A DNA stretch of 64,000 bases from positions 34,251-98,250 of the forward strand of contig NZ_AWQQ01000027.1 in NCBI RefSeq assembly GCF_002607855.1, read 5' to 3'. The first letter of the stretch is position 1. Every line of letters begins with the position of its first letter. A model generated the notes under the pieces. The model had not been told where the DNA came from, did not search any database, and was given only the letters and a program-made list of their open reading frames with translations. Source of the DNA: Desulforamulus profundi. Its GTDB lineage: Bacteria > Bacillota_B > Desulfotomaculia > Desulfotomaculales > Desulfotomaculaceae. Of this stretch, positions 18,363-28,660 are shown one piece after another. The position numbers were made by a program, and so were the translations under genes.

Positions 18363-19662
18363 CTATTCTATTTTACCCGCAGCCTTATATGCATGGTAAG
18401 CGGCTTCCACGGTGCGTTCAATGTCTTTGTCGGTGTGGGCGGTGGAAACAAAGGCCGCTTCAAACTGGGAAGGAGCCAAATAGATGCCCTGCTCCAGCAT
18501 GCTTCTGAAGAACGCGGCGTAACGCCTGGTATCGGAGGTGGAAGCGCTGGCAAAATCGTTCACAGGATGCCTGGTAAAGAAACAAGTCTGTAAGGACTGC
18601 ACCCGGTTAAAGCTGGCCGGCACACCGGCGGCCCTGGCTGCCTGGCTTAATCCCTGGGCCAGCAGGGTAGACTTGCGGTTTAATTCTTCATAAACCCCCG
18701 GCTGCTGCAGCTGTTCCAGGGTGGCGATGCCCGCTGTCATGGCCAGGGGATTGCCGGACAGAGTGCCCGCCTGGTACACCGGGCCTGCGGGTGATACCAT
18801 TTGCATTATTTCCTTGCGACCGCCGTAGGCACCCACGGGCAAACCGCCGCCGATAATTTTGCCCAGGCAGGTTAAATCCGGCAGCACGTTATAGTAGGAC
18901 TGTGCCCCGCCATAGCTCAAACGAAAGCCGGTGATGACTTCGTCAAAGATTAACAGGGCGCCATGTTTGCTGCACAGGCTGCGCAGGCCCTGCAGGAATC
19001 CCTCTGCGGGGGGCACAACCCCCATATTGCCGGCCAGGGGTTCCACAATCACCGCGGCAATTTCAGAGCCCGCTTCGGCAAAGATTTTCTCCAGCAGTTC
19101 CAGGTCGTTGTAACGGGCATTGATGGTGCTGCCGGCGATATTCTCCGGCACCCCCGGGCTGGTGGGCACACCGTGGTTAAGGCCCCGGACCCGGCTTTGA
19201 TCAGCAGGGAATCGTGATGGCCGTGGTAGCAGCCCTCGAATTTGACGATTTTACTGCGGTTGGTATAGGCCCTGGCCAAACGCAGGGCGCTCATGGTGGC
19301 CTCGGTGCCGGAGTTTACCATGCGGACCATCTCCACCGAAGGCAGCGCCTCCACCACCATTTGGGCCAGGGTTACTTCCAGGTCGGTGGGAGCGCCGTAG
19401 GTGGTGCCCCGTTCCAGGCACCTTTGAATGGCATGGATCACCGCAGGATGACGGTGGCCCAAAATAAGGGGTCCCCAGGAGCCGACATAATCAATATATT
19501 CATTACCGTCCATGTCCCACAGGCGGCAACCGTTGGCCCTGGCAATGAAGGGGGGGGCATTCCTACGGACTTGAAGGCCCGCACCGGGCTGTTGACGCCA
19601 CCGGGGATCACCATTTGGGCCTGTTCAAACAACTCCTTGGATTTTTGGTAACTGGGAGCCAT
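18363..19662 (-). CDS. hemL: Glutamate-1-semialdehyde 2,1-aminomutase (frameshifted twice)
   Basis: About 433 residues across three frames, with breaks near 19545 and 19170; the length fits two missing bases. N-terminal [16 protein letters not shown], then [17 protein letters not shown], the DEVITGF loop, and the PLP lysine in GKIIGGGLP. It makes 5-aminolevulinate from glutamate-1-semialdehyde, the step after HemA. It is the last gene of the heme operon. Confidence 0.92.
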
Positions 19663-19673
19663 CGGGTACCCTC

Positions 19674-20147
19674 CTAATCCATAAAATATTTCATGCTGCT
19701 TTTCTTCAATTCAGCCACGCTATATAAAAGTCGGTAGTCGTTTACACCGGCCATTTGTGCTAACTGCTCTGCAATCCGCCTGCATTCTTCCCGGCTGTGG
19801 CCGTGCACCATGGTATAAAAGTTATAGGGCCACTGGGGCAAAGATACCCGCTGGTAACAGTGGGTCACTTCCGGCAATTGGGACATTTGTTCTCCCACTT
19901 CTACAATCTTTTCTTCGGGGATCTGCCAGACAATCATGGCATTGGCGGTAAAACCAACCCGGTGATGCCGCAGGGCAGCGCCAATCCGCCTCATAATGCC
20001 GGCCTGTTGAATGGCATGAACCCTGGCCAAAAATTCTTCTTCGGTGATCCCCAACCTCCTGGCCAGAGCCTCAAAGGGCCTGCTGACCAGGGGCAAACCC
20101 GACTGCAATTCCATCACGATGCGCTGATCCAGTTCGCTTAACGTCAT
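19674..20147 (-). CDS. ahbB: Siroheme decarboxylase subunit AhbB
   Basis: 157 residues, Lrp/AsnC-like with an N-terminal winged helix ([19 protein letters not shown]) and a C-terminal RAM-type domain ending [10 protein letters not shown], the AhbB ending. With AhbA it decarboxylates siroheme to 12,18-didecarboxysiroheme. I prefer ATG at 20147 (GAGG six bases upstream); an in-frame start at 20186 would overlap ahbA. Confidence 0.88.
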   Translation of the reverse strand: MTLSELDQRIVMELQSGLPLVSRPFEALARRLGITEEEFLARVHAIQQAGIMRRIGAALRHHRVGFTANAMIVWQIPEEKIVEVGEQMSQLPEVTHCYQRVSLPQWPYNFYTMVHGHSREECRRIAEQLAQMAGVNDYRLLYSVAELKKSSMKYFMD

Positions 20148-20163
20148 ATTCTCCCTCGCAAGC

Positions 20164-20628
20164 TTAATCTTCATCTCGGACATCAAAATTCACCAAAACC
20201 TTAAAGAACCTTTGGGAAGGAAGATTAATAATATCCTCAATGCCCGTTTTTTCTTTGATTTCTTTCAGAATTTGTTCCACTTTAGCTGGAGATTGGGCCA
20301 AAATGGTAAACCACATATTGTACTCGTGATCCCGTAAATAATTATGGGTAATCCCCAAATAGCTGTTGATCACTGCAGCCACTTCATCGATACGGTCTTG
20401 AGGAACTTTAACGGCACACAAGGTCCCCTTGTATCCCAATTTGCGGGAATCAAAAACGCCTCCCAAACGGCGGATCACATCCTGCTGCATTAATCGCTCC
20501 AAACGTTGCAAGACCTCTTGCTCGGTGATTCCCAACTGCTCCGCCAATACCTGATAGGGCTGCGGGCAAATGGGGAAATCCGATTGAACCAGATTGAGAA
20601 GTCGCCTGTCGAGATGATCCAGCTGCAT
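20164..20628 (-). CDS. ahbA: Siroheme decarboxylase subunit AhbA
   Basis: 154 residues with the same layout as AhbB: winged helix (YQVLAEQLGITEQEVLQRL) followed by GGVFDSRKLGYKG and a C-terminal effector-type domain with HEYNMWF. It forms the active decarboxylase with AhbB. The start directly abuts the ahbD stop. Confidence 0.88.
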   Translation of the reverse strand: MQLDHLDRRLLNLVQSDFPICPQPYQVLAEQLGITEQEVLQRLERLMQQDVIRRLGGVFDSRKLGYKGTLCAVKVPQDRIDEVAAVINSYLGITHNYLRDHEYNMWFTILAQSPAKVEQILKEIKEKTGIEDIINLPSQRFFKVLVNFDVRDED

Positions 20629-21621
20629 TTAATACCCCTTTCGACCATGGTATAGGCACCACGGTTCCTCGGCCATATAGTCTCCGTGATAAAAATGCGC
20701 CCTGGCCCGGCAGCCGCCGCACAGTTTCTTAAAGCCGCAGGTGCCGCAGCCTCCCTTATAATCCAGGGTGCGCAGTTCTTTGAGCACAGGGTTGTTCTGC
20801 CAGATGTCCACAAAGGATGTTTCTTTTACATTTCCCAGGGGAATGTTTAAATAGGCGCAGGGCTGCACATCTCCCTTGGGGCTGATGATGCAGTAAGCGG
20901 TGCCGGCCAGGCAGCCCCGCTGAAACCGGGTATTGACTCCCATTTGCTTGGCGATCCGCATAAACTGGGGCGCACAGGTGGGCTTTAACTCTATGTCCAC
21001 CTGCTTTTGTTTTTCCATAATCCTGGCCAATAAGTTCTCATACTGTTCGGCCCGCAGGGACTCCTGTTCAATGTTGACCGCCCTGCCGGTGGGCACCAGG
21101 AAGAAAAAGTGATGGGCTACGGCGCCTTCCCTGACGGCGAGATCGGTCAGTTCTTCGGCCTCGTGGTAATTCCAATCCATTACCGTAGTATGAATTTGAA
21201 AGGGCAGCCCGGCCTGGCGGCAGTTGCGCATCCCTTCTACGGCGGCCTGCCAGCACCCCTCCTGGGCCCTGAAACGGTCGTGCTTGGCCGGGTCCACACT
21301 GTCCAGGCTGATCCCGATGCCGGTGGCGCCGCATTCTTTAAGACGCCGGGCCACCTCCGGGGTAATCAGCGTGCCGTTGCTGCCGAAAACCGGCCGCAAG
21401 CCCTTTGACCTGGCGTGGGCCACCAGTTCGTAAATGTCCGGTCTCATCAGCGGTTCGCCGCCGCTGAAGATCATGATTTTAAAGCCTGCCTCGGCAATTT
21501 GATCGAGCAGTCTTTTGCCCTCTTCGGTGCTGAGTTCTTCCTCCGCTTTCACGCCGGCATCCCGGTAGCAGTGGGCGCAGTAGAGGTTACAGGCGTTGGT
21601 GGTGTTCCAGGAAATGATCAT
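20629..21621 (-). CDS. ahbD: Radical SAM heme synthase AhbD (NirJ2-like)
   Basis: 330 residues. The radical SAM motif is CNLYCAHC at residues 11-18, followed by SGGEPL. A C-terminal SPASM/twitch cysteine set (CAYL, CGTCGFKKLCGGCRARA) holds an auxiliary 4Fe-4S cluster. It matches the NirJ2/AhbD type that converts the two propionates of iron-coproporphyrin III to vinyl groups, giving heme b without oxygen. Assignment rests on family features and on its place in an ahb operon. Confidence 0.85.
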   Translation of the reverse strand: MIISWNTTNACNLYCAHCYRDAGVKAEEELSTEEGKRLLDQIAEAGFKIMIFSGGEPLMRPDIYELVAHARSKGLRPVFGSNGTLITPEVARRLKECGATGIGISLDSVDPAKHDRFRAQEGCWQAAVEGMRNCRQAGLPFQIHTTVMDWNYHEAEELTDLAVREGAVAHHFFFLVPTGRAVNIEQESLRAEQYENLLARIMEKQKQVDIELKPTCAPQFMRIAKQMGVNTRFQRGCLAGTAYCIISPKGDVQPCAYLNIPLGNVKETSFVDIWQNNPVLKELRTLDYKGGCGTCGFKKLCGGCRARAHFYHGDYMAEEPWCLYHGRKGY

Positions 21622-21624
21622 GAT

Positions 21625-22605
21625 TTAAGCCTCCCTTAGCCAGCGGGCAACCTCCAGGGCATGGTAGGTAATGATGATATCTGCCCCGGCCCGCTTAAAG
21701 CCTGTTAATGTCTCCAGCACAACCCGCCGCTCGTCGATCCAGCCCAGTTTGGCCGCCGCTTTGACCATGGAATACTCACCGCTGACATTATAGGCAGCCA
21801 GCGGGTAGCCAAACCGGTCATTGATCCGGCGGATGATGTCCATATAGGCCAGGGCCGGTTTCACCATTACAATGTCCGCACCCTCCTCAATGTCCTGGGC
21901 CGTCTCGCGGATGGCCTCATCCCCGTTGGCCGGGTCCATTTGATAGGTTTTCCGGTTCCCGAACCGGGGGGTGGAGCCGGCGGCTTCCCGGAAGGGGCCG
22001 TAATAGGCAGAAGCATATTTTGCCGAATAAGCCATGATCGGGATATCGGCGTATCCCCCGGCATCCAGTTTGGCGCGGATGGCCGCCACCCGGCCGTCCA
22101 TCATGTCGGAAGGGGCAACCATATCTGCCCCGGCCCGGGCATGGGACAGGGCGGTTTCAGCAATCAATTCCAGGGTGGAGTCGTTGTCCACCGTTTGTTC
22201 TTTTATCAAGCCGCAATGCCCGTGGCTGGTATATTCACACAGGCAGACATCGGTAATCACCAGTAAATCCGGGAAAGACTTTTTAATGGCGCACACTGCC
22301 TGCTGCACAATGCCGTCCGGGTCATAGGCGCCGGACCCCGCCTCATCCTTCTCCTCGGGAACACCGAAAACAAGAATGCCGGGAATCCCCAGTTCCTCTA
22401 CAACCTTTAACTCTTTCAGCAGCATGTCGATGGAAAGATTATAGACGCCGGGCATGCTGGGCACCTCCCGGCGCACGCCCCGGCCATAGGTTGCAAATAC
22501 CGGGTAGATGAGATCATCCACTGACAGGTGGTTTTCCCGCACCAGCCGCCGGACCCTTTCATTCAGTCGTAAACGGCGGTGCCGGATATTTGGGAAAAGG
22601 GGCAC
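21625..22605 (-). CDS. hemB: Porphobilinogen synthase (zinc type)
   Basis: About 326 residues. The zinc-site cysteines are in [13 protein letters not shown]. The two active-site lysines are in [16 protein letters not shown] and [10 protein letters not shown]. It condenses two 5-aminolevulinates to porphobilinogen. GTG at 22605 is chosen since GGAGGTG lies seven bases upstream; an in-frame GTG at 22620 overlaps that site. Confidence 0.93.
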   Translation of the reverse strand: MPLFPNIRHRRLRLNERVRRLVRENHLSVDDLIYPVFATYGRGVRREVPSMPGVYNLSIDMLLKELKVVEELGIPGILVFGVPEEKDEAGSGAYDPDGIVQQAVCAIKKSFPDLLVITDVCLCEYTSHGHCGLIKEQTVDNDSTLELIAETALSHARAGADMVAPSDMMDGRVAAIRAKLDAGGYADIPIMAYSAKYASAYYGPFREAAGSTPRFGNRKTYQMDPANGDEAIRETAQDIEEGADIVMVKPALAYMDIIRRINDRFGYPLAAYNVSGEYSMVKAAAKLGWIDERRVVLETLTGFKRAGADIIITYHALEVARWLREA

Positions 22606-22642
22606 GGTGAACACCTCCACTGTTAGCCTTATAGGTAATGCT

Positions 22643-22779
22643 TACGGGTCCTGTTGCTAGACTTTTGCGTATTTCTTACGAATCTCGTTGCTGGTCATTT
22701 GGGCATTCCTTTAGGGTGTATTATTAGGCTCCGGATTCAGTAACAACGAGACCCCAGAGAAAAGACCCATAAGTCTAGC
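22643..22779 (-). other. Structured spacer with two possible mini-ORFs between ahbC and hemB
   Basis: Two nested inverted repeats: GCTAGACTT/AAGTCTAGC (22656-22664 and 22771-22779) and TCTCGTTG/CAACGAGA (22683-22690 and 22744-22751). On the minus strand, MARLMGLFSGVSLLLNPEPN.. (23 codons) starts inside the ahbC stop region. It is followed by AAAGGA and a 13-codon ORF, MTSNEIRKKYAKV, whose sequence resembles the first residues of alanyl-tRNA synthetase. Whether either is translated is unknown. Confidence 0.35.
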
Positions 22780-23950
22780 CATTTGCTCCTATTTCTTCAT
22801 CGGTTAAATAACAGGCGGGGTCTTCGGCCCAGAAGTTGCCGTGGACTGCTTCCGCCCGGGCGCGGAAATTGCCGTTGCAAAGGTCCAACCACTTGCACTT
22901 GGCGCAGCGGCCTTGCAGCAAAGGTTTGCGGTTTTTCAGGCCGGCCAGGATGGTATGGCTGAGATCGGTCCAGATCTCTCCGAATTTCCGCTGCCGCACA
23001 TTGCCAAAGCGGTGATTGCGAGTGAACTGGTCCGCATGAACATGCCCCTCCCAATCCACCTCTCCGATGGCAATCCCGGTCCGGTTGCCGCCGTTGCGGG
23101 AGAGTAGTTCAAAGACCTGCCGGGCCCGCTCCGGGTCTTCCTTCAGCAGTTTCAGGTAGATATAGATGGCGTCAGCGTGGTTGTCTACGGTAAGTATTTC
23201 TTTGTCCAAACCCCGGCGGTGAAAATCAAGGGCCCGCTCAATAATTAAATCCAGGGCGGCGCGGCTTTCTTCATGGGTAATGTCTTCCTTAATCATTTCG
23301 CTGCCCCGGCCGGAGTAGACCAGATGGTAAAAACACACCCTGGGGATATTTTCTTTTTCGATCAGGTCAAAAACACTGTTCAGTTCTTTATGATTATGAC
23401 GGTTAATGGTAAAACGGAGGCCCACCCGCTGGCCCACGGCCAGGCAGTTTCGAATGCCGTTTAACGCTGCCTCAAAGGCACCCTTGCGTCCCCGGAACTC
23501 GTCATTGACTTCCCCGATGCCGTCCAGGCTGATGCCTACATAACCGACGCCAATGTTCTTAATGCGCCGGGCAACCTCGGGTGTAATGAGGGTACCATTG
23601 GTGGAAATGGTAGTTCGAATGCCCCTTTCACTGGCATACTGGGCCAGTTCAAAGAAATCCGGCCGCACCAAGGGTTCCCCGCCGGAAAACAGCAATACGG
23701 GCACCTTGAATTCAGCCAAATCGTCAATAAACTGTTTTGCCTCCCGGGTGCTCAGCTCATCATATTTTTTGCTGTCGGATTCAGAATAACAGTGACGGCA
23801 CTTGAGGTTGCAGGTGCGGGTGGAGTTCCATACCACCACCGGCCCGTGGCCGGCCACAGCGCCGTGGACCTGCCCTTTGGAGCCGTGGGCGTAACGCAGG
23901 GAGTCCCCAAAGTTTTCTGAACCGCAAAGTAATTTACTAATACTTATCAT
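22775..23950 (-). CDS. ahbC: Radical SAM 12,18-didecarboxysiroheme deacetylase AhbC (NirJ1-like)
   Basis: 391 residues. The N-terminal extension (SKLLCGSENFGDSLRYAHGS) and GHGPVVVWNSTRTCNLKCRHC are typical of NirJ1/AhbC; the radical SAM cysteines are in CNLKCRHC. A C-terminal cysteine set (CAKCKWLDLCNGNFRARAE) binds a second cluster. It removes two acetate side chains from 12,18-didecarboxysiroheme to give iron-coproporphyrin III. The ATG start has GGGAG four bases upstream. Confidence 0.87.
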   Translation of the reverse strand: MISISKLLCGSENFGDSLRYAHGSKGQVHGAVAGHGPVVVWNSTRTCNLKCRHCYSESDSKKYDELSTREAKQFIDDLAEFKVPVLLFSGGEPLVRPDFFELAQYASERGIRTTISTNGTLITPEVARRIKNIGVGYVGISLDGIGEVNDEFRGRKGAFEAALNGIRNCLAVGQRVGLRFTINRHNHKELNSVFDLIEKENIPRVCFYHLVYSGRGSEMIKEDITHEESRAALDLIIERALDFHRRGLDKEILTVDNHADAIYIYLKLLKEDPERARQVFELLSRNGGNRTGIAIGEVDWEGHVHADQFTRNHRFGNVRQRKFGEIWTDLSHTILAGLKNRKPLLQGRCAKCKWLDLCNGNFRARAEAVHGNFWAEDPACYLTDEEIGANG

Positions 23951-24160
23951 AATGCTCCCACTTTTCTATACGCTATTTTCTAAAAGACTGTTGCTATTAG
24001 AAAACCCGTAAGATGCCTAATGTCATTAACACAAAGCAAAGCGTTCATTTACGGTTTATAAAAATCCTATAGATTTTATGCCTTTATAATAAAACGGGCT
24101 TTTCCAATAAGCAACATTGCCAAAAGAGCTTTTTATAAATTTTAATCCGGTCGGGAGATG

Positions 24161-25696
24161 CTAGGCATCTTCCCGGCCGGTAAAATAATCAGTCATGGCT
24201 TGTACCAAGCCGTTAATGGTATATTCCTTTGCTTCAATATCCACCCGCAGTCCCAGTTCCCTGGCGGTGCGGGAGGTAATGGGGCCAATGCTGGCTACCG
24301 TCACTTTCTCCATTAACTGTGGTAAACCTTCTTCACCTAATAGTTTAACAAAATTTTGAGCAGTGGACGAGCTGGTAAATGTAGCCACACTGACTTCACC
24401 GTCAGCCAGGGCCTGCCGGATGGCTGCGGCATCCCTGTCTCCTAAAACGGTACGGTAGGCAACCACCTCATGGACCACGGCACCCATCTCTTCCAGCGCC
24501 CGGGGCAGCAGCTTGCGGGCAATGTCCGCCCTGGGCAGCAGCACCCGGTCGCCGGGCAGTACCTTGCCCCTCAGGCCCTCCACAATCTCTTCCGCCCGGT
24601 ATTCACCGGGCACATAGTCCACCATCAGTCCCCGCATCTCCAGCTCTTCCTTTGTCCGGGGTCCGATGGCACACAGCCGCACGTCGCTTAAATCTCTAAT
24701 ATCCTTTTTATTCTCACGCATCCGGTCAAAGAACATTTTTACACCGTTGACACTGGTAAAAATGACCCAGCGATAGGAACGAACATCCGTGATGGCCTTA
24801 TCCAGCGGGGTAAAGTCCTCCGGGGGAGCGATTTGAATGGTGGGAAATTCCCATGCTTCGCCGCCCAGGGCCTCGATGGCAGAAGATAAGACACTGGCCT
24901 GTTCCCGGGAACGGGTCACAATGACCCGCCTGCCAAACAGCGGCCTGTTCTCAAACCATGCCAGTTTATCTCTCAGCTTAACAACTTCCCCTACCACGAT
25001 CACGGCAGGGTTTTTAAAGTTTGCTTCGGTGGCCCTTTGATGGATATTCTCCAGCGTGCCGGTAATGGTCCTTTGTTCCGGCCGGGTGCCCCAGCGGATC
25101 AGGGCAACGGGAGTTTCCGGGGGCCGGCCAAATTCCATCAGCCTGGCGCAAATGCCTGGCAAATTCCCCATCCCCATTAAGAAAACCAGTGTTCCGGCAC
25201 CGGTGGCAATCTTATCCCAGGCAATGCTGGAATCATCTTTACTGGGATCCTCATTGCCGGTGATAATGGCCAGCGTAGATGTGTAACCCCTATGGGTGAC
25301 CGGAATGCCGGCATAGGCCGGTACTGAGATGGCGGAAGTAATCCCCGGCACCACCTCAAAGGGAATATGATTTTCCACCAGAAGTTCCGCTTCTTCACCA
25401 CCCCGGCCAAAGACAAAGGGGTCGCCCCCCTTTAACCGGGTAACAACTTTGCCTTCCTTCGCTTTATCCACCAGCAGTTGGTTGATCTCCTCCTGCACCA
25501 TGGCATGCCGGTCGGGTGATTTTCCAACATAGATTCGTTCGGCTTCCGGACGTGCATAGGCCAGCAATCGCGGGCTGGCCAGGCGGTCATAAACCAGCAC
25601 GTCAGCTTTACGGATGCAATTTAATCCTTTTACTGTAATGAGGCCGGGATCTCCGGGACCGGCGCCAACCAGATAAACGAAACCCTTTGTTGTCAT
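24161..25696 (-). CDS. cobA-hemD: Bifunctional uroporphyrinogen-III C-methyltransferase / uroporphyrinogen-III synthase
   Basis: 511 residues, a natural two-domain fusion. Residues 1-250 are the SAM-dependent methyltransferase (VYLVGAGPGDPGL, VTRLKGGDPFVFGRGGEE, GITSAISVPAYAGIPVTHRG), which makes precorrin-2. Residues 260-505 are HemD (GRRVIVTRSREQA, FTSVNGVKMFF, FTSSSTAQNF), which closes the ring of hydroxymethylbilane. ATG at 25696 fits AGGGGA nine bases upstream. It follows hemC with a short overlap or none. Confidence 0.93.
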   Translation of the reverse strand: MTTKGFVYLVGAGPGDPGLITVKGLNCIRKADVLVYDRLASPRLLAYARPEAERIYVGKSPDRHAMVQEEINQLLVDKAKEGKVVTRLKGGDPFVFGRGGEEAELLVENHIPFEVVPGITSAISVPAYAGIPVTHRGYTSTLAIITGNEDPSKDDSSIAWDKIATGAGTLVFLMGMGNLPGICARLMEFGRPPETPVALIRWGTRPEQRTITGTLENIHQRATEANFKNPAVIVVGEVVKLRDKLAWFENRPLFGRRVIVTRSREQASVLSSAIEALGGEAWEFPTIQIAPPEDFTPLDKAITDVRSYRWVIFTSVNGVKMFFDRMRENKKDIRDLSDVRLCAIGPRTKEELEMRGLMVDYVPGEYRAEEIVEGLRGKVLPGDRVLLPRADIARKLLPRALEEMGAVVHEVVAYRTVLGDRDAAAIRQALADGEVSVATFTSSSTAQNFVKLLGEEGLPQLMEKVTVASIGPITSRTARELGLRVDIEAKEYTINGLVQAMTDYFTGREDA

Positions 25697-25701
25697 CTTC
25701 A

Positions 25702-26630
25702 TCATTCCCCTGACCTAATTTGTTGCAATATTTTTTTGCCGCCCAGGGCCAGTAGTTTCTCAGCCACTTCGATCCCCAGTTGTTTTGCCTGACCCGCCGC
25801 TGCTTCTCCCTGGGTCCGGATCACCTGGCTGCCATCCAGCGTGGCGACAACGGCGGTTAGCGTAAGTCTTTCTTTTACCACTTCTCCAAAGGCCCCGATG
25901 GGGATCTGGCAGCCCCCTTCCAGGTGCCGCAGCAGCGCCCTCTCGGCATCGGTGGCGGCTCTGGTGGCAGAGTGCTCCACCCCTTGAAGAAGTTGCACCA
26001 TCTCCTGATCGTCTTCCCTGCACTCCACGGCAATGGCTCCCTGCCCCACAGCAGGTAAACATATATTGAAAGGAATTATCTCAGCAATCATATCGTCCCA
26101 ACCCATACGGGTAATGCCGGCCGCAGCCAGGACAATGGCATCCAGGCTCTCGGACACCAGTTTTTTCATACGGGTATTTAAATTTCCCCTCAGGCTTCCA
26201 GTTGAAAGTCAGGCCGGTAGTTTAACAGCTGGGCACACCGGCGTAGAGAAGATGTGCCGATTCTCGCCCCTCTGGGGAGCTGCTCCAGCTTGCGGCCATC
26301 CTTGGAGACCAGCGCGTCCCCGGGATTGTCCCGCTTGCAGACCGCCCCGATGGTGAGCCCTTCCGGCAGCACAGTGGGCAAATCTTTCAGGCTGTGCACA
26401 GCAAAATCAATTTCCTTTTGCTGCATTGTTATTTCCAGCTCTTTGGTAAAGAGCCCTTTATCGCCAATCTTCGCCAGGGCCACATCCAGCATCTTATCGC
26501 CCTTGGTCTTCATGGTTACGATTTCAAATGTTACTTCCGGATTTTGCTTTTCCAGTTGTTCAACCACCCAGCGGGTCTGCCACAGAGCCAGGGCGCTGTC
26601 TCTGCTCCCTACGGTAATTTTACGTTTCAT
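25702..26630 (-). CDS. hemC: Hydroxymethylbilane synthase (frameshifted)
   Basis: About 310 residues in two frames; one base is missing near 26185, after RPDFQLEA. Motifs are [32 protein letters not shown], and the dipyrromethane-cofactor cysteine in [11 protein letters not shown]. It polymerises four porphobilinogens. ATG at 26630 has GGGAGG upstream. Confidence 0.92.
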
Positions 26631-26645
26631 GGCGCCTCCCAAAAT

Positions 26646-28031
26646 TTATTCCCTCAACCTGCCGTCTGCCACCATTGCTGTGATTCCCTTGTCCCAGCCG
26701 GAGGCGGAACAGGATGCTACTTTTTTCTTTTTTTCCGAGGTGATGTTTTTAACCTGGGGCCGCTGCCCTTCCACATCCAGATTAAAAATGTTTTGGGCAA
26801 TTTCGATGTATAGATGACCTTCCGGTGATAAGGCAGACTGTTTAAGCTTAATCACCGGGTTATGGAGTAATTGGTTGACAATTGAATTGGCCAGGGAGCT
26901 GATAATTTTTCTTTGCCGCTCATCCAAATCACCTAACCGGTTAAAGGCCCGGTGCAGCTCCCGCTGCTTGATTTCTTCCCCCATCTTTTTTAATGCCGTG
27001 ATGGTTGGCACCACAAACCGGGTGGAAACCCAACACATGAATTCATTTAACTCTTCTTCAATAATTCCCTCGGCCTGCACCGCCGCTTTTCGTCTTTCGG
27101 CCAAATTGGCGTCCACGACGTTTTGCAAATGGTCTACGTCATACAGGTTGACACCGGGAATTTTGCGGACTGCCGGATCGATATCCCTGGGTACCGCGAT
27201 GTCAATCATCATAATGGCTCTGCCGCCCCGCCGGTCCATGACCTTTTGCATGTCGGGATATTTGATCACACAATGCTGGGCCGCAGTACTGGAGATCACG
27301 ATATCGGCCTGGGTCATATAATGAAAGAGTTGGTCAAATTTTACCGCAGCCCCGTTAAACTTTTCTGCCAGCTGCATTGCCCTGTCGTAGGAGCGGTTGG
27401 AAACAATGACACTGGAGACGCCGTTGGCCACTAAATTGACCACCGTTAACTCACTCATTTCGCCGGCCCCCACCACCAGAACAGAACGGCCCTCCAGGGA
27501 GCCAAATTCTGCTTGGCCAACTCAACGGCGGTATAGGGAATGGAGACCGGGTTTTGATCGATACCGGTTTCGGTCCTGACTCTTTTACCGGTGGTAATAG
27601 CCTGTTGAAATAAGGTATTAAGGACAACGTTGGTAGTCTGGGCTTCCAGAGCGATTTCATAAGCCTTTTTGACCTGGCCGAGAATTTGTGTCTCTCCCAG
27701 GATCATGGAATCCAGACCGGACACCACCCGGAACAGGTGACGGATGGCGTCATAAAGCGTATGGCAAAAGGTGTAGTTTTTATCTCAGAAATGTCCAGGC
27801 CGGATTTCTCAGATAAAAAGACCACACGGAATTCATGCCGGTGTCCAATTCCACCGGGGCGATATAGATTTCGGTCCGGTTACAGGTAGAAACAATGGCA
27901 CAGCCGTCAATGCCTGGGCATGACAGCAGTTTTCCCAGCCATTCCTTCATTCCCCATTCCGGAAAAGCCAGTTTCTCCCGCACTTCCAGCGGTGCTGTGC
28001 GGTGGTTAACTCCGATTACCGCGATAAGCAT
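26646..28031 (-). CDS. hemA: Glutamyl-tRNA reductase (frameshifted three times)
   Basis: About 462 residues in corrected form. Breaks are near 27810 (T-run), 27785 (A-run) and 27470; the total length fits three missing bases. Motifs: [19 protein letters not shown], catalytic Cys in [27 protein letters not shown], and the NADPH domain VGAGEMSE. It reduces glutamyl-tRNA to glutamate-1-semialdehyde, the first committed step. It overlaps the upstream siroheme-type gene by 26 bases. Confidence 0.92.
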
Positions 28032-28647
28032 TTTGAATGCGCTCCTTTACCTGGTCATACTTCTTTTTTCTTAAGAGATCGAGAATATCGGATTCCACCA
28101 GGTGGCTAAAAATTTGTTTCCTCTGCTGGATGTCCGCTTCGCCGGCCAATACCTGGCGGCGCAGGTCCGCGAGGATTTCCATGAATTCCTCGTACTCGGG
28201 TCCAAACTGCCGTTCCAACTGGCGCCTGATTTTGGCAGCCAGCGCGGGGCTGGCGCCGCTGGTGGAAATCGCAATGGACAGTTTTCCTCGACGAATCACC
28301 GAGGGTACAAAAAAATTACATCTGGGCGGGTCATCCACCACATTGACCGCCAGGTTTCTTGACAAACACTCCTCAGAGACCCTGCGGTTGACCTTTTCCT
28401 GATTGGTGGCGGCAAATACCAGAAAAGCCCCTTCCAGATCGCCAGTTTGGTATTGCCGCTGCCGCAGTTCCAATTTGCCCTGGTTGGCCCATTCCTCTAT
28501 TTGGGACGTAACCGCAGGACTGACCAGTCTTACCCTGGCTCCACACTCCAGCAGTGAACCAACCTTTCGCTCGGCCACTTTGCCGCCGCCCACCACCAGG
28601 CAAAGCTGACCTGCCAGCTTTAAATAAATCGGATATAAGTTTTCCAT
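28006..28647 (-). CDS. Precorrin-2 dehydrogenase / sirohydrochlorin ferrochelatase-like (CysG N-terminal type)
   Basis: 213 residues matching the Met8p/CysG_N/YlnF group: N-terminal NAD site [22 protein letters not shown], then [33 protein letters not shown] and [11 protein letters not shown]. It oxidises precorrin-2 to sirohydrochlorin and may insert iron, giving siroheme for sulfite reductase and for the ahb route. ATG at 28647 is preferred; it leaves 13 bases after hepT. Confidence 0.88.
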   Translation of the reverse strand: MENLYPIYLKLAGQLCLVVGGGKVAERKVGSLLECGARVRLVSPAVTSQIEEWANQGKLELRQRQYQTGDLEGAFLVFAATNQEKVNRRVSEECLSRNLAVNVVDDPPRCNFFVPSVIRRGKLSIAISTSGASPALAAKIRRQLERQFGPEYEEFMEILADLRRQVLAGEADIQQRKQIFSHLVESDILDLLRKKKYDQVKERIQNAYRGNRS

Positions 28648-28660
28648 CTTCGGGTACCCT

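Noticed and set aside
23951..24160. A 22-codon frame (MNALLCVNDI..) in the cobA-hemD/ahbC spacer
   Set aside because: No ribosome site and AT-rich chance sequence; only a faint likeness between this spacer and the ahbC-hemB spacer (CTTACGGGT and TAGCAACAG words).
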